Below are positions 26,435 through 35,052 of a stretch of DNA of 52,885 bases, piece after piece (position 1 is the first letter of the stretch; every line of letters begins with the position of its first letter). The notes beneath the pieces are model-generated. The model did no database searches, was not told the origin of the DNA, and saw only the letters and a list, made by a program, of their open reading frames with translations. The stretch is taken from positions 1-52,885 of the forward strand of contig CAYMOJ010000011.1 in the NCBI GenBank assembly GCA_964392175.1, written 5' to 3'. The translations under genes were made by a program, and so were the position numbers. The stretch is from Firm-04 sp964392175. GTDB taxonomy: Bacteria; Bacillota; Clostridia; Oscillospirales; Ruminococcaceae.

Positions 26435-27607
26435 ATGCGGATTTATAATGCAATGCTGCTTGACGATCAGACAGGTGATCTACATTCAGGATGGATCGCA
26501 ATACAGGATGGCATCATTACCGAAGTGCATCACAATCACTGTGATGTCACAAGCGATGGCGATATCAACGCAATGGGCGGAATGCTTCTACCCGGTTTTA
26601 TTGATGCACACTGTCATCTTGGCATCATCGAGGACGGCATTGATTTTGAGGGCGACGACTGCAACGAGGCAACCGATCCCTTTATGCCCCATTTGCGCGC
26701 CATAGATGGCATTAATCCCTTTGATGACTGTTTCAAAGATGCAAGAGAACGCGGTGTTACCACGGTACTAAGCAGTCCCGGCAGCGCAAACCCTGCCGGT
26801 GGTATCATTGCTGCAATCAAAACAAGCGGTATCTGCGTGGATCGTATGTTGCTACAAACGGTGGGCGTAAAATTTGCACTGGGTGAAAACCCGAAAAGCG
26901 TGTATGATCGCCGCGATGAAACACCGATCACTCGTATGGCAACTGCCGCGATCATCCGCGAGGGATTGTTCAAGGCAAAGCGATATCTCACCGATATTCG
27001 CTCCGCCGAACAGGATGCGGAGCTTTCTCCCCCCGAATTTGATATCAAATGCGAGGCGCTGCTGCCATTACTGCGCGGTGAACAAAAAGCATTCTTTCAC
27101 TGCCATCGCGCCGATGATATGGCAACTGCTATTCGCATTGCACAGGAATTTCAGTTGGATACAGTGTTGATCCATGCAACGGAAGCGCATCGCATTGCCC
27201 CATATCTTGTTGAGAAACAGATTCCTGTCATTATTGGGCCGCTGATTGGCAATCGCTGTAAACCCGAATTGCAGCTGCTCTCAGAGAAAAATGCTCCGAT
27301 TTTAGCTGCTCATCAAATCAACTTTGCCATTTGCACAGATCACCCCGAAGTGCCGATTCAGTATCTCCCACTTTCGGCAGCTGTTGCACGCAAAAATGGT
27401 CTATCCCCTGCCAAGGCACTAAGCAGCATCACCTGCGATGCTGCTGATCTCGTGGGCATTGGAGACAAGGTTGGACGTATTGCGGAAGGCTATGACGCAG
27501 ATTTACAGCTCTATGCCCCAAGTTGCGATCCCCTTGCACTGGAAAGCATACCGGAATGGGTCATGATTAACGGAGAATTTGTAAGCAGAAAAGGAGAAGC
27601 AAAATGA
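26435..27607 (+). CDS. amidohydrolase family protein (imidazolonepropionase-like)
   Basis: This 390-residue metal-dependent hydrolase has the amidohydrolase layout: a small N-terminal beta domain, PGFIDAHCH with metal ligands H59 and H61, FHCHRADD near residue 221, LIHATEAHR near 244, and CTDHPEVP with the catalytic-type aspartate near residue 300. It resembles imidazolonepropionase-like members of unknown substrate more than dihydroorotase. AAAGGAG fixes the ATG at 26435. Its TGA overlaps the next ATG. The substrate is not deducible from context. Confidence 0.85.
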   Translation: MRIYNAMLLDDQTGDLHSGWIAIQDGIITEVHHNHCDVTSDGDINAMGGMLLPGFIDAHCHLGIIEDGIDFEGDDCNEATDPFMPHLRAIDGINPFDDCFKDARERGVTTVLSSPGSANPAGGIIAAIKTSGICVDRMLLQTVGVKFALGENPKSVYDRRDETPITRMATAAIIREGLFKAKRYLTDIRSAEQDAELSPPEFDIKCEALLPLLRGEQKAFFHCHRADDMATAIRIAQEFQLDTVLIHATEAHRIAPYLVEKQIPVIIGPLIGNRCKPELQLLSEKNAPILAAHQINFAICTDHPEVPIQYLPLSAAVARKNGLSPAKALSSITCDAADLVGIGDKVGRIAEGYDADLQLYAPSCDPLALESIPEWVMINGEFVSRKGEAK

Positions 27608-28446
27608 GAGAATTGCATATCAGTGCGATTACAGCTGCTGTACGCCAACTATGCATTGAGGCAAACAGTGTGCTGCCTGTATCGCTGGAGCATTGTATCC
27701 GCTGTGGCAAGGCGAAGGAAACCTCCGCGGCCGGACAAAGTGTATTTGACGACCTGTGCGCCAATCTTGATGCAGCAAAGGAAACCGGCTTACCTATCTG
27801 TCAAGATACAGGCATGGCTGTCATTTTTATGCGCATCGGTCAGGATGTACATCTCACGGGCGGAAATCTCCGCGAGGCGGTCAATGCAGGCGTTGCAGCA
27901 GGGTATCTGGATGGATATCTGCGATGCTCGGTGGTTTCTGACCCGTTGGAGCGCGTTAACACCGCCAATAACACCCCCGCTGTGCTACATCTGGATATCG
28001 TGAGCGGTGACATGGTGGAGATCGATGTTTGCCCTAAGGGATTTGGCAGCGAAAACATGAGTGCACTGAAAATGTTTACCCCTGCGGCAACTGCTGAGGA
28101 TATCATAGATTTTGTAACCGAAACGGTCAACAAAGCAGGTAGTAATCCCTGCCCACCCATGGTGATCGGTGTTGGAATCGGTGGCGATTTTGAACAGTGT
28201 GCATATCTTGCCAAAAAGGCACTGTGCCGTGATATTTCTGTTCGTAATCCCAAAGCACTGTATGCTGATATGGAACAAAAAATGCTTGATTCTGTGAATG
28301 CCCTTGGCATTGGACCGCAAGGCTACGGTGGAGCAATCACTGCACTGGCGGTCAATATCGAACAGGGCGCGACCCACATTGCAGGATTACCCGTATCCGT
28401 TAACATTGGTTGCCATGTTACCCGCCATGCAAGCTGCGTGCTGTAA
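27604..28446 (+). CDS. fumarate hydratase/L-tartrate dehydratase alpha subunit
   Basis: This 280-residue protein is the Fe-S dehydratase N-terminal (alpha) part of class I fumarase, TtdA or FumA-type two-subunit enzymes. It contains ICQDTGM with the cluster cysteine C66, CPKGFGSEN (usual KGGGSEN has F here), CPPMVIGVGIGGDFE and a C-terminal INIGCHVTRHAS-like end. Enzymes of this class need a beta subunit; none is adjacent, so the partner must be encoded elsewhere or this member acts differently. Fumarate and tartrate are only the known family substrates. It overlaps the amidohydrolase gene by four bases. Confidence 0.85.
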   Translation: MRELHISAITAAVRQLCIEANSVLPVSLEHCIRCGKAKETSAAGQSVFDDLCANLDAAKETGLPICQDTGMAVIFMRIGQDVHLTGGNLREAVNAGVAAGYLDGYLRCSVVSDPLERVNTANNTPAVLHLDIVSGDMVEIDVCPKGFGSENMSALKMFTPAATAEDIIDFVTETVNKAGSNPCPPMVIGVGIGGDFEQCAYLAKKALCRDISVRNPKALYADMEQKMLDSVNALGIGPQGYGGAITALAVNIEQGATHIAGLPVSVNIGCHVTRHASCVL

Positions 28447-28469
28447 TTCCATCAGCCCGAGGAGGATCT

Positions 28470-28781
28470 ATGACACAATATCCTGAAATTATTGCCACTG
28501 CCAATGCCATCGCAGAGCTTGGCAAACCCCTGCGCATCTATCTGATCAGCCTGAAATCCAATCATACAACAGGCGAACTCCGCAGCTTCAAACTGGCAGT
28601 GATCGTATCCGATGACGCACCAAACATCGCGGAGCTGGAATGCTACCTCTATACCGCTGTAGATTGCGATTATCCCTATGATCTTGTACTGTATAAACAA
28701 TCCGAATGGCAAACGCTTGCCGATGATCCCCGCACCTTTGCATGGTCGATCAGAGAGAATGGGAGTGTGCTATATGGCTAG
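28470..28781 (+). CDS. degenerate minimal nucleotidyltransferase (MNT) domain protein
   Basis: This 103-residue protein matches an MNT domain over its whole length, best in the C-terminal half (YPYDLVLYKQSEW, then DPRTFAWSIRENGSVLYG). In the active-site strand, a gapless comparison with the family pattern puts S27-L28 where G-S is expected and S39-F-K41 where D-x-D is expected, so nucleotide transfer looks lost. GGAGG precedes the ATG at 28470. It overlaps the HEPN gene by eight bases, the arrangement of MNT/HEPN toxin-antitoxin pairs, where MNT is normally the antitoxin. Confidence 0.75.
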   Translation: MTQYPEIIATANAIAELGKPLRIYLISLKSNHTTGELRSFKLAVIVSDDAPNIAELECYLYTAVDCDYPYDLVLYKQSEWQTLADDPRTFAWSIRENGSVLYG

Positions 28782-29232
28782 GGGATATCGTACCTCCGAC
28801 AGCAAACGTTACTACGACTGGTTGTATTACGCCGCCATCGATCTGCACGTGGCACAAAAACTGACAGATGACAAGCACTGCTACAATACAATTGCTTTTC
28901 ACTGCCAACAGGCAATCGAAAAGGCTATGAAGGGCTACCTACTGTGGAAGCGTAACCGCTTCTATGACGGACACAACCTGCCCTTCTTGTGCAAGCAGTG
29001 TATGCATGATAACCAAAGCTTCAGCAAATGGCTGCCAAACTGTGTGCAGATCACGCGGTATTATATCGAAGCACGCTACCCCGCCGATTTTCTGTTGCAG
29101 TTAGATGCGTCAACTGCTGGTACGGTCATAGAAGACACTGCACAAATCTTGAACGCCATTAACACAATGGTGAAGTTTGATTTTAACAGCTACCGTCCTA
29201 AGCAAACCAAACAGGACGAAGCAAATGCATAA
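28774..29232 (+). CDS. HEPN domain protein
   Basis: This 152-residue helical protein fits the HEPN superfamily: TIAFHCQQAIEKAMKGYLLW is the typical second helix, and RFYDGHNL gives an R-x4-H element (R62, H67), the motif of HEPN RNases. In HepT-type toxins the H is followed by x-Y, the tyrosine that MntA AMPylates; here it is H-N-L, so the target tyrosine is absent. GGGAG lies upstream of the ATG at 28774. It sits 10 bases before the mannanase gene, so the pair is embedded in a polysaccharide operon. Toxic RNase activity is possible but not shown. Confidence 0.75.
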   Translation: MARGYRTSDSKRYYDWLYYAAIDLHVAQKLTDDKHCYNTIAFHCQQAIEKAMKGYLLWKRNRFYDGHNLPFLCKQCMHDNQSFSKWLPNCVQITRYYIEARYPADFLLQLDASTAGTVIEDTAQILNAINTMVKFDFNSYRPKQTKQDEANA

Positions 29233-29242
29233 GGAGATCACT

Positions 29243-30826
29243 ATGAAAACAATTCGCAAAATCACTGCACTGAGCCTTGCAGTCTGTACAACGGTATCCA
29301 TGCTCACTGCTTGCGGTGAAAGCTACGATATTGCTGATTATCAGGATGCAGACGCACGCACGGAGTTTAATACCTCGTTGGATCTCAACAAATCCATCGC
29401 AGGTACGGAAAATCAAGGGCAGGACTTCTTGTGGACAGGTGAAGCGGAAGATGCCAAGTGCGTTGGCAATGTTACGGTGCAGGATGTCAACTATCCGGGA
29501 TTTAGTGGTACAAGCTATGTAGGCGGCTTTCAGAATGAAAATGACCAAGTCATTTTTACCGCTGAAATCCCCGCGGATGGCGTTTATACGCTCTCTTTTT
29601 CCACCTGCGGTGGTAACGCAAACGCGAACAAAAAGAATCCGGCACTGGTCGATGGCGCAAGCGTTGGCAATATCATTACGCCTGTAGGCACTTCGTTTAC
29701 ACAATGTGCTGTAGAAGGTGTCTACCTCACGGCAGGCACACACGAAATCGCTGCCGGTACCGAATGGGGGTATTATTTTGTGGATAGTTTAACTATTACA
29801 AACGGCACACCAATCAGCAAAGATGTTTACAACATTACAGCAGAGCTTTCGAATCCCAACGCATGGGATAACACCAAGCGTTTATACAAATTTCTCACCG
29901 ACTGCTACGGCAAGTATACCATCACAGGGCAGAATTGCGATGGCGGTATTGACGGTAAGGAAATGGAAGTCATCTATAAAAAAACCGGAGAGTATCCTGC
30001 CATGCTGGGCTTGGATATGATGGATTACACACCCTCTCGCGTAAGCTTTGGCGGTGCTGGCAATGCGGTTGATCACGCGTTGGATTTTTATTGCAATCAT
30101 GGTGGAATTGTCACATTCTGCTGGCATTGGAACGCCCCTGAGGATTATCTGATCAACAGCACAGAGCAGCCATGGTACTCCGGCTTTCGTAAAGAAGCAA
30201 CCACCATTAATCTGGATGCCATTGCAGATGGCACCGATACCAAGGGAAAAGAACTGCTTTTACGCGATATTGATGCCATTGCTGAGGCGATGAAACCCCT
30301 GAATGAGGCACAGGTACCGATCCTTTGGCGTCCGCTTCATGAAGCATCGGGCGGATGGTTTTGGTGGGGCGACTGCAAGCCCGAAAGTTATCTCTGGCTT
30401 TGGAATTTGCTATACGACAAGCTAACCAACGAACACGGTCTGAATAATCTCATTTGGGTTTGGAATGGTCAAGATCCAGCATGGTATCCCGGTGATGATA
30501 CGGTCGATATCATTGGCATGGATATTTATCCGCCAGAGCATACCTACACCTCACAGAGCAGTACCTTTTCGAGTATGACCCAGTGGACAACTGAAAGAAA
30601 AATCGTGGCACTAACCGAAAACGGTTGTATGCCTGACCCTGATCTGTTAGTACGTGACGGTGCAATGTGGAGCTGGTTCTGCACATGGGGTGGCGATTTC
30701 ATTCACGATTTTGGTATCGCTTCGGAGAAATACACTGAACTTTCCATGTGGGAAAAGGTCTACAAAAGTGAACACACACTCTCACTAAGTGATCTTCCCT
30801 GCTTATGGGAATACCCTCTCGACTGA
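29243..30826 (+). CDS. GH26 beta-mannanase lipoprotein with carbohydrate-binding module
   Basis: This 527-residue protein begins with a lipoprotein signal (lipobox LTAC, C24), so it is exported and anchored on the membrane. Residues about 50-195 form a CBM35/CBM6-like beta-sandwich (EAEDAKCVGN, GTSYVGGF, YYFVDSLTI). The GH26 catalytic domain follows: PLHEASGGWFWW carries the acid/base E367 and LTENG the nucleophile E459; WVWNGQDP and GMDIYP are also typical. GH26 enzymes mainly cut beta-mannan. AAGGAG precedes the ATG. It is the last gene of the operon starting at 26435. Confidence 0.93.
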   Translation: MKTIRKITALSLAVCTTVSMLTACGESYDIADYQDADARTEFNTSLDLNKSIAGTENQGQDFLWTGEAEDAKCVGNVTVQDVNYPGFSGTSYVGGFQNENDQVIFTAEIPADGVYTLSFSTCGGNANANKKNPALVDGASVGNIITPVGTSFTQCAVEGVYLTAGTHEIAAGTEWGYYFVDSLTITNGTPISKDVYNITAELSNPNAWDNTKRLYKFLTDCYGKYTITGQNCDGGIDGKEMEVIYKKTGEYPAMLGLDMMDYTPSRVSFGGAGNAVDHALDFYCNHGGIVTFCWHWNAPEDYLINSTEQPWYSGFRKEATTINLDAIADGTDTKGKELLLRDIDAIAEAMKPLNEAQVPILWRPLHEASGGWFWWGDCKPESYLWLWNLLYDKLTNEHGLNNLIWVWNGQDPAWYPGDDTVDIIGMDIYPPEHTYTSQSSTFSSMTQWTTERKIVALTENGCMPDPDLLVRDGAMWSWFCTWGGDFIHDFGIASEKYTELSMWEKVYKSEHTLSLSDLPCLWEYPLD

Positions 30827-30874
30827 AAAAAAGCAGCACACACCGTGTAAAAACGGAATGTGCTGCTTTTTCAG
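30823..30874. terminator. bidirectional terminator between GH26 and GH43 genes
   Basis: AAAAGCAGCACA (30829-30840) pairs with TGTGCTGCTTTT (30859-30870), with an inner CCGT/ACGG pairing (30843-30846 with 30853-30856). The A run on the left and T run on the right give a U tract in both directions, fitting the two convergent genes. Confidence 0.9.
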
Positions 30875-30879
30875 CTTCA

Positions 30880-32403
30880 TCATGATTGATCGCGCAAATT
30901 CGCTTCATTTACCATACGGAAATCAGTAAACTCTGTCCATACAGATGTATTCAACTGCACAGCATACAGCCCGAGCATCACACCTGTGAAATTGTTTGCA
31001 ACCTCAGTGGAAAGATACTTAGAATCCAGACAACCCAGATCGTAAACCTCCCCTGCGCAGACAGCACGGAACATATACACATAGCAGTTACCCTGAATCT
31101 GCAACCGCACTGCCTTCGCACTTGTGGGAAGCATCCATATAGGCTCCTCATGCACCAGATTGCCAAGCTGCGCACGACGCACCACTGCATAGCCTTCACC
31201 ACAAGGACGCACCAACAGTTCATAATGCTGAGTGGGCGTCATATACATGACCATGCCTGCCTCTTGAGGGGCAAGAGTCAGGGTACATTCCGCAGAAAAA
31301 CACATCTCTTTTTGGCGAATACCCAAAAATGTTGGCGAGACATCATCCTGCGAAAGCGTCGCTTTTGTACCACTGAGCGAAAAACGATCCGCTGCAATAC
31401 GATATTGAGAGTAAAGTGGATTTTGCATATAGACCCATTCCATATCCACTGCGGTATTGGCAAAGGTCATCTCCTGCCAGATTTGCTGGCTAACGCTTTC
31501 GGAAATGCGGTCGGTTTCCATTTCCAACCGACTTGTACCATCTACACCGGCAGTAAACCAACCATCTTCGTCAAAAGTCACAGGCACCAATGCAACCTCT
31601 CTGCCAGTGATATGATGCATCAACCACTGGTCGATTTGTCGGAAACAGAGGTGCACCATCCAATAATTGCCGTTTTGATCATCTACCAGATCTGCATGAC
31701 CGCAGCCCTGCAACAAATATCCGCCAAGATTACGATTGGTTAACACAGGATTTTTTTCATATGCCGTAAAAGGCCCATAAGGCGTATCGCCCTTGGCATA
31801 GGTGACCATATGTCCATACTCAGTGCCTCCCTCGGATGCCATAAGATAATAGCAACCATGGATGTAATACAAATGCGGACTTTCCAGGAATCTACCGCCG
31901 GTGCCCTGCCAGATACACCGCGCAGGAGTTCGCTTTTGACCGGTAGCGACATCGATTTCGCACTGAATGATACCGTGAGTTCCTTGATCATCCGTTCCGT
32001 TGCTCATGAAAAACACGCGGTCACCCTCAAAATAGAGAGATGGGTCGATGCCATCCTGATCCACATAAATGGGATCTGACCATTCACCGTAAATATCATC
32101 GGTATAAACGTAAAAATTGCCACCATGGGTGGTATTGGTGGTCACCATATAAAATCTACCATTGTGACAGCGAATGGTAGGGGCATAAATCCCACCCACA
32201 GAGCCTGCCCCTGCAAGCGGAAGCTGAGAAGTACGGCTCAGCACATGGCCAATCTGCCGCCAATTGATGAGATCTGTGCTTTCAAACAGCGGCACACCGG
32301 GAAAAAACTGAAACGAACTGCAAACCATATAAAAATGATCACCGCTACGACAGATGCTGGGGTCAGGATAAAAGCCTGTAAGTATGGGATTCTGATAACG
32401 CAT
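30880..32403 (-). CDS. GH43 family glycosidase
   Basis: This 507-residue protein has the five-bladed propeller of GH43 followed by a C-terminal beta-sandwich. The three acidic residues are visible: base D14 (FYPDPS), pKa-modulating D120 (GIDPSLYF) and acid E174 (ESPHLYYIHG). It has no signal peptide and looks like subfamilies containing intracellular beta-xylosidases or alpha-L-arabinofuranosidases. The start is preceded by AGAGGG on the - strand. The upstream deacylase gene ends 18 bases before, so both share the promoter at 32966-32994. Confidence 0.92.
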   Translation of the reverse strand: MRYQNPILTGFYPDPSICRSGDHFYMVCSSFQFFPGVPLFESTDLINWRQIGHVLSRTSQLPLAGAGSVGGIYAPTIRCHNGRFYMVTTNTTHGGNFYVYTDDIYGEWSDPIYVDQDGIDPSLYFEGDRVFFMSNGTDDQGTHGIIQCEIDVATGQKRTPARCIWQGTGGRFLESPHLYYIHGCYYLMASEGGTEYGHMVTYAKGDTPYGPFTAYEKNPVLTNRNLGGYLLQGCGHADLVDDQNGNYWMVHLCFRQIDQWLMHHITGREVALVPVTFDEDGWFTAGVDGTSRLEMETDRISESVSQQIWQEMTFANTAVDMEWVYMQNPLYSQYRIAADRFSLSGTKATLSQDDVSPTFLGIRQKEMCFSAECTLTLAPQEAGMVMYMTPTQHYELLVRPCGEGYAVVRRAQLGNLVHEEPIWMLPTSAKAVRLQIQGNCYVYMFRAVCAGEVYDLGCLDSKYLSTEVANNFTGVMLGLYAVQLNTSVWTEFTDFRMVNEANLRDQS

Positions 32404-32421
32404 ATAAGCCCTCTTTTCTGT

Positions 32422-32913
32422 TTATTTTGCTTCTGCTTCAAAAGTCACAGCAAGCATTTTACCGTTGGTTGCCTGCAAGAACACATCGGGAGAGAGGTGG
32501 ATTTGCGTACCCAGCTTGCCACCACTGACGATGATCGTCTCAAATGCGGCTGCATGAGTATCTAACACAACGGGATAATCTTTCTTCATGCCGATGGCAG
32601 TACAGCCACCCCGAATATAGCCCGTCACCTGTTGAATCTCCTTTACAGGTAACAGATCAACCGATTTTTCCCCCACCGCCAGTGCTGCTTTTTTCAGGTC
32701 AAGGGTACAGGGTGCTGGGATCACGAAGGCGTAATAACTGCCACTTTTGCCCCGACACATCAGCGATTTGAAGGTCATATCAGGCGATTGCCCCAGCATC
32801 TCAGCGATTTGTAGGGCATCTGTAAAATGCTTACAATCATAATAAAAGCATTGATGAGGCAACTTTTTTTGCTCCAGAATACGCATGGCATTGGTTTTGG
32901 GTTGAGAAGCCAT
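32422..32913 (-). CDS. ybaK: Cys-tRNA(Pro)/aminoacyl-tRNA deacylase, YbaK type
   Basis: This 163-residue protein matches YbaK/EbsC, which hydrolyses Cys-tRNA(Pro) and related mischarged tRNAs. Features: TNAMRILEQKKLPH at the start, FKSLMCRG near 55, and GYIRGGCTAIGMKKDYP near 110-127. AAAGGA precedes the ATG at 32913; the in-frame ATGs further upstream lie in the promoter. It is transcribed with the GH43 gene. Confidence 0.94.
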   Translation of the reverse strand: MASQPKTNAMRILEQKKLPHQCFYYDCKHFTDALQIAEMLGQSPDMTFKSLMCRGKSGSYYAFVIPAPCTLDLKKAALAVGEKSVDLLPVKEIQQVTGYIRGGCTAIGMKKDYPVVLDTHAAAFETIIVSGGKLGTQIHLSPDVFLQATNGKMLAVTFEAEAK

Positions 32914-32965
32914 TGAAATTTCCTTTCTACATTCGTCTATCGGTAGATCATACGCTGCTCTGCTC

Positions 32966-32994
32966 ATTCTACCAGATTCTTCTGGGTTTGTCAA
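32966..32994 (-). promoter_or_regulatory. promoter of the ybaK-GH43 operon
   Basis: On the - strand TTGACA (32994-32989) and TAGAAT (32971-32966) are 17 bases apart. Transcription starts near 32959, about 46 bases before the ybaK ATG. Confidence 0.88.
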
Positions 32995-33026
32995 TCGCTT
33001 TGCAGCAAAATCTCATAATCAGTAAT

Positions 33027-33059
33027 AAACGGCACAGAAAACATCATTCCGTGCCGTTT
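33027..33059 (-). terminator. terminator after the ABC transporter operon
   Basis: A nine-base-pair stem AAACGGCAC/GTGCCGTTT (33027-33035 with 33051-33059) with a 15-base loop. Read on the - strand it is followed by a T-rich stretch (TTTATTA), directly after the last gene of the operon. Confidence 0.7.
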
Positions 33060-33068
33060 TATTTGTAT

Positions 33069-33338
33069 TCAGCTTGCAGTCTCCTGACGGGAAAGCCATG
33101 CCGCTGCCAATTCCAAAGCATCCAACAATGAGCCACGCTCACTGGTTTGGGTAATTGCCTGCATGGGATTCAGAGATTTATCGGTTTTCATCAGGTAGCA
33201 CTTAATGGCGGTTGCCTCCTGTTCCTTCTCTGAAAGCACGGTCATCATCACAACATACTCATTTGCCATGTCGCCATAATAGATCGTTTTTCCGTTTCGT
33301 ACAACGGGTCTACCCTTATAGGTTACAAATTCTGCCAT
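33069..33338 (-). CDS. small conserved-looking protein of unknown function
   Basis: This 89-residue soluble protein opens AEFVTYKGRPVVRNGKTIYYGD and ends in a helical segment (SLLDALELAAAWLSRQ). I do not recognise the family. AGGAGGG precedes the ATG. It lies 25 bases after the DUF4340-like gene and before the terminator, so it belongs to the transporter operon, but no function follows. Confidence 0.75.
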   Translation of the reverse strand: MAEFVTYKGRPVVRNGKTIYYGDMANEYVVMMTVLSEKEQEATAIKCYLMKTDKSLNPMQAITQTSERGSLLDALELAAAWLSRQETAS

Positions 33339-33363
33339 CGGGGGTCCCTCCTATTCTGTTTGA

Positions 33364-35052
33364 TTACCAAGTCATGGTAAAATCTTGATCGGTGTGGAAG
33401 ATCTCCATATTGGAAATCAGGGTTGTAACATATGCTTTGCGGCAAAGGAAGCGTACTTCTCCGTTCACCACGATATACACCTTCATGCCGTCTGCTTCGT
33501 AGAATGCTACGCTCATCGGTCGTTCGCCATCCTGACGTTCCAATTCAACGGTGGCAAGCGGTGCGCCGGTCATCGTGATATCCTCCAACACAAGATCCTC
33601 GGCAGCGGTTTTCAGCAGATATGTGTACAGCAGACGGAAACGCTCTGTCTCAACTTCTTCACCATTACAGGTAACCACATAATCATCTGCAGAAGTACCA
33701 ATGCCCTCGAAATCCAATTGCAAATCCCCAGCAGTATAGGTCAGTTTGCCGATATCCCAAACATAGGTATCTACAACGATCTTTGAAGTGATATCCTCGG
33801 GCTGAAGATTCTCGTATACGGTATCATCCGAAGCAAAGCCATAGATGCAATCAACGGTATCAATATAGCCATAACGGTAGGTTACTGTTTGAAGCTCGCC
33901 GTTTTCATCCTCAATTTCGGTTTCGTAGGTGCTGCCAAGGTAGAATATCACAGTTTTGCCGGTACTGATTTTGGTGGTAACCCGCGCAAAATAATTGTCA
34001 TCAGTCAATCCGCAATCAATAAACTGTTGCTCTGTAGGGTGCGGATATACAACTTGACTTGCCGTCATCGCATAAATGCCGTGGGTCGCGCCGGAAGACT
34101 TATCTCCGCTAAGCAGAGAATTGATCGGTTCCTTCATCACATGTACGGCTGAAGAGCCACCACTGGGATTATCTACATAGAATGCATCGTAAACCAATGC
34201 AAAGTCATAATCAAGATCGGTGCGCTCAATACGAACTTCTTCAATGTAGGAGTCATCATCATCTGCTTGCTCCTCTGTAACATCGGTGCTAAGATAATCC
34301 ATCCAATCCACACGATACTGCGCCATCGAACTGCTTTCCACGGTATAAACGGTATTCTCACCTTCCATACAAAGATAAGAATAATATGAGGAAGGGCTGA
34401 TATCGCCAAGCAAAAAGCAGATATCATCTGCATCATCGACAGTGAGCGTCACACGAATGGGCTGGTCAAGCCCATATTTTGCCAAGTCGCTTGTGGGAGT
34501 ATCCTCCTGAATGATATCCACAGAGGAGATATTTGTCACGCGGGTTGCTAATGTACGGATATTCACAGTTTCTGTAGGAAGATCATCATAGCCATCAAGA
34601 TAGTAATTCTCGACCTCACTGACCTCTACCTCACCCGTTGTAGCATTTGTACTCTCCTGCTGCTCAACGACGCGATGCACAGAAAAATCCGTGCCATTGG
34701 GCTGTTCTACCTGAATGGCTGCAATATCGCCGCTATCCGCGATGCTCCAGAGGGAAACCACACCGGAGGTATCCACCGTGGAAGAACTGTCAACAGGATC
34801 CTCCTGCTCGGTCAGTTTCAACACAGCAAGCGTACCGCCAAGGAGCACCACCACGCCTGCACCACAAACCACACCCTTTACGCCTCTGCTCATCTTTCCT
34901 TTTTGCTTTGTATGCTTCTTCTGCGTGGGAGCTTCTGCAAAAAAGGTAGAAAACGCTGCCTCTTCATCATCCGTCAGCAACCCCGATCCCTGCGGATCGG
35001 AGAACTGCTGTTCATTTTCAGGATTCTGCTTGGGGTCTTTGGTTACGCTCAT
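33364..35052 (-). CDS. DUF4340-like single-pass membrane protein
   Basis: This 562-residue protein has a cytoplasmic, acidic N-terminus, one membrane segment at about 58-78 (VKGVVCGAGVVVLLGGTLAVL) and a long extracytoplasmic region with repeated beta-rich modules (SLWSIADSGDIAAIQVEQ, GLDQPIRVTLTV), the pattern of DUF4340. Such proteins accompany GldG-like proteins and ABC-2 transporters. It overlaps the GldG-like gene by four bases. Function unknown. Confidence 0.8.
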   Translation of the reverse strand: MSVTKDPKQNPENEQQFSDPQGSGLLTDDEEAAFSTFFAEAPTQKKHTKQKGKMSRGVKGVVCGAGVVVLLGGTLAVLKLTEQEDPVDSSSTVDTSGVVSLWSIADSGDIAAIQVEQPNGTDFSVHRVVEQQESTNATTGEVEVSEVENYYLDGYDDLPTETVNIRTLATRVTNISSVDIIQEDTPTSDLAKYGLDQPIRVTLTVDDADDICFLLGDISPSSYYSYLCMEGENTVYTVESSSMAQYRVDWMDYLSTDVTEEQADDDDSYIEEVRIERTDLDYDFALVYDAFYVDNPSGGSSAVHVMKEPINSLLSGDKSSGATHGIYAMTASQVVYPHPTEQQFIDCGLTDDNYFARVTTKISTGKTVIFYLGSTYETEIEDENGELQTVTYRYGYIDTVDCIYGFASDDTVYENLQPEDITSKIVVDTYVWDIGKLTYTAGDLQLDFEGIGTSADDYVVTCNGEEVETERFRLLYTYLLKTAAEDLVLEDITMTGAPLATVELERQDGERPMSVAFYEADGMKVYIVVNGEVRFLCRKAYVTTLISNMEIFHTDQDFTMTW

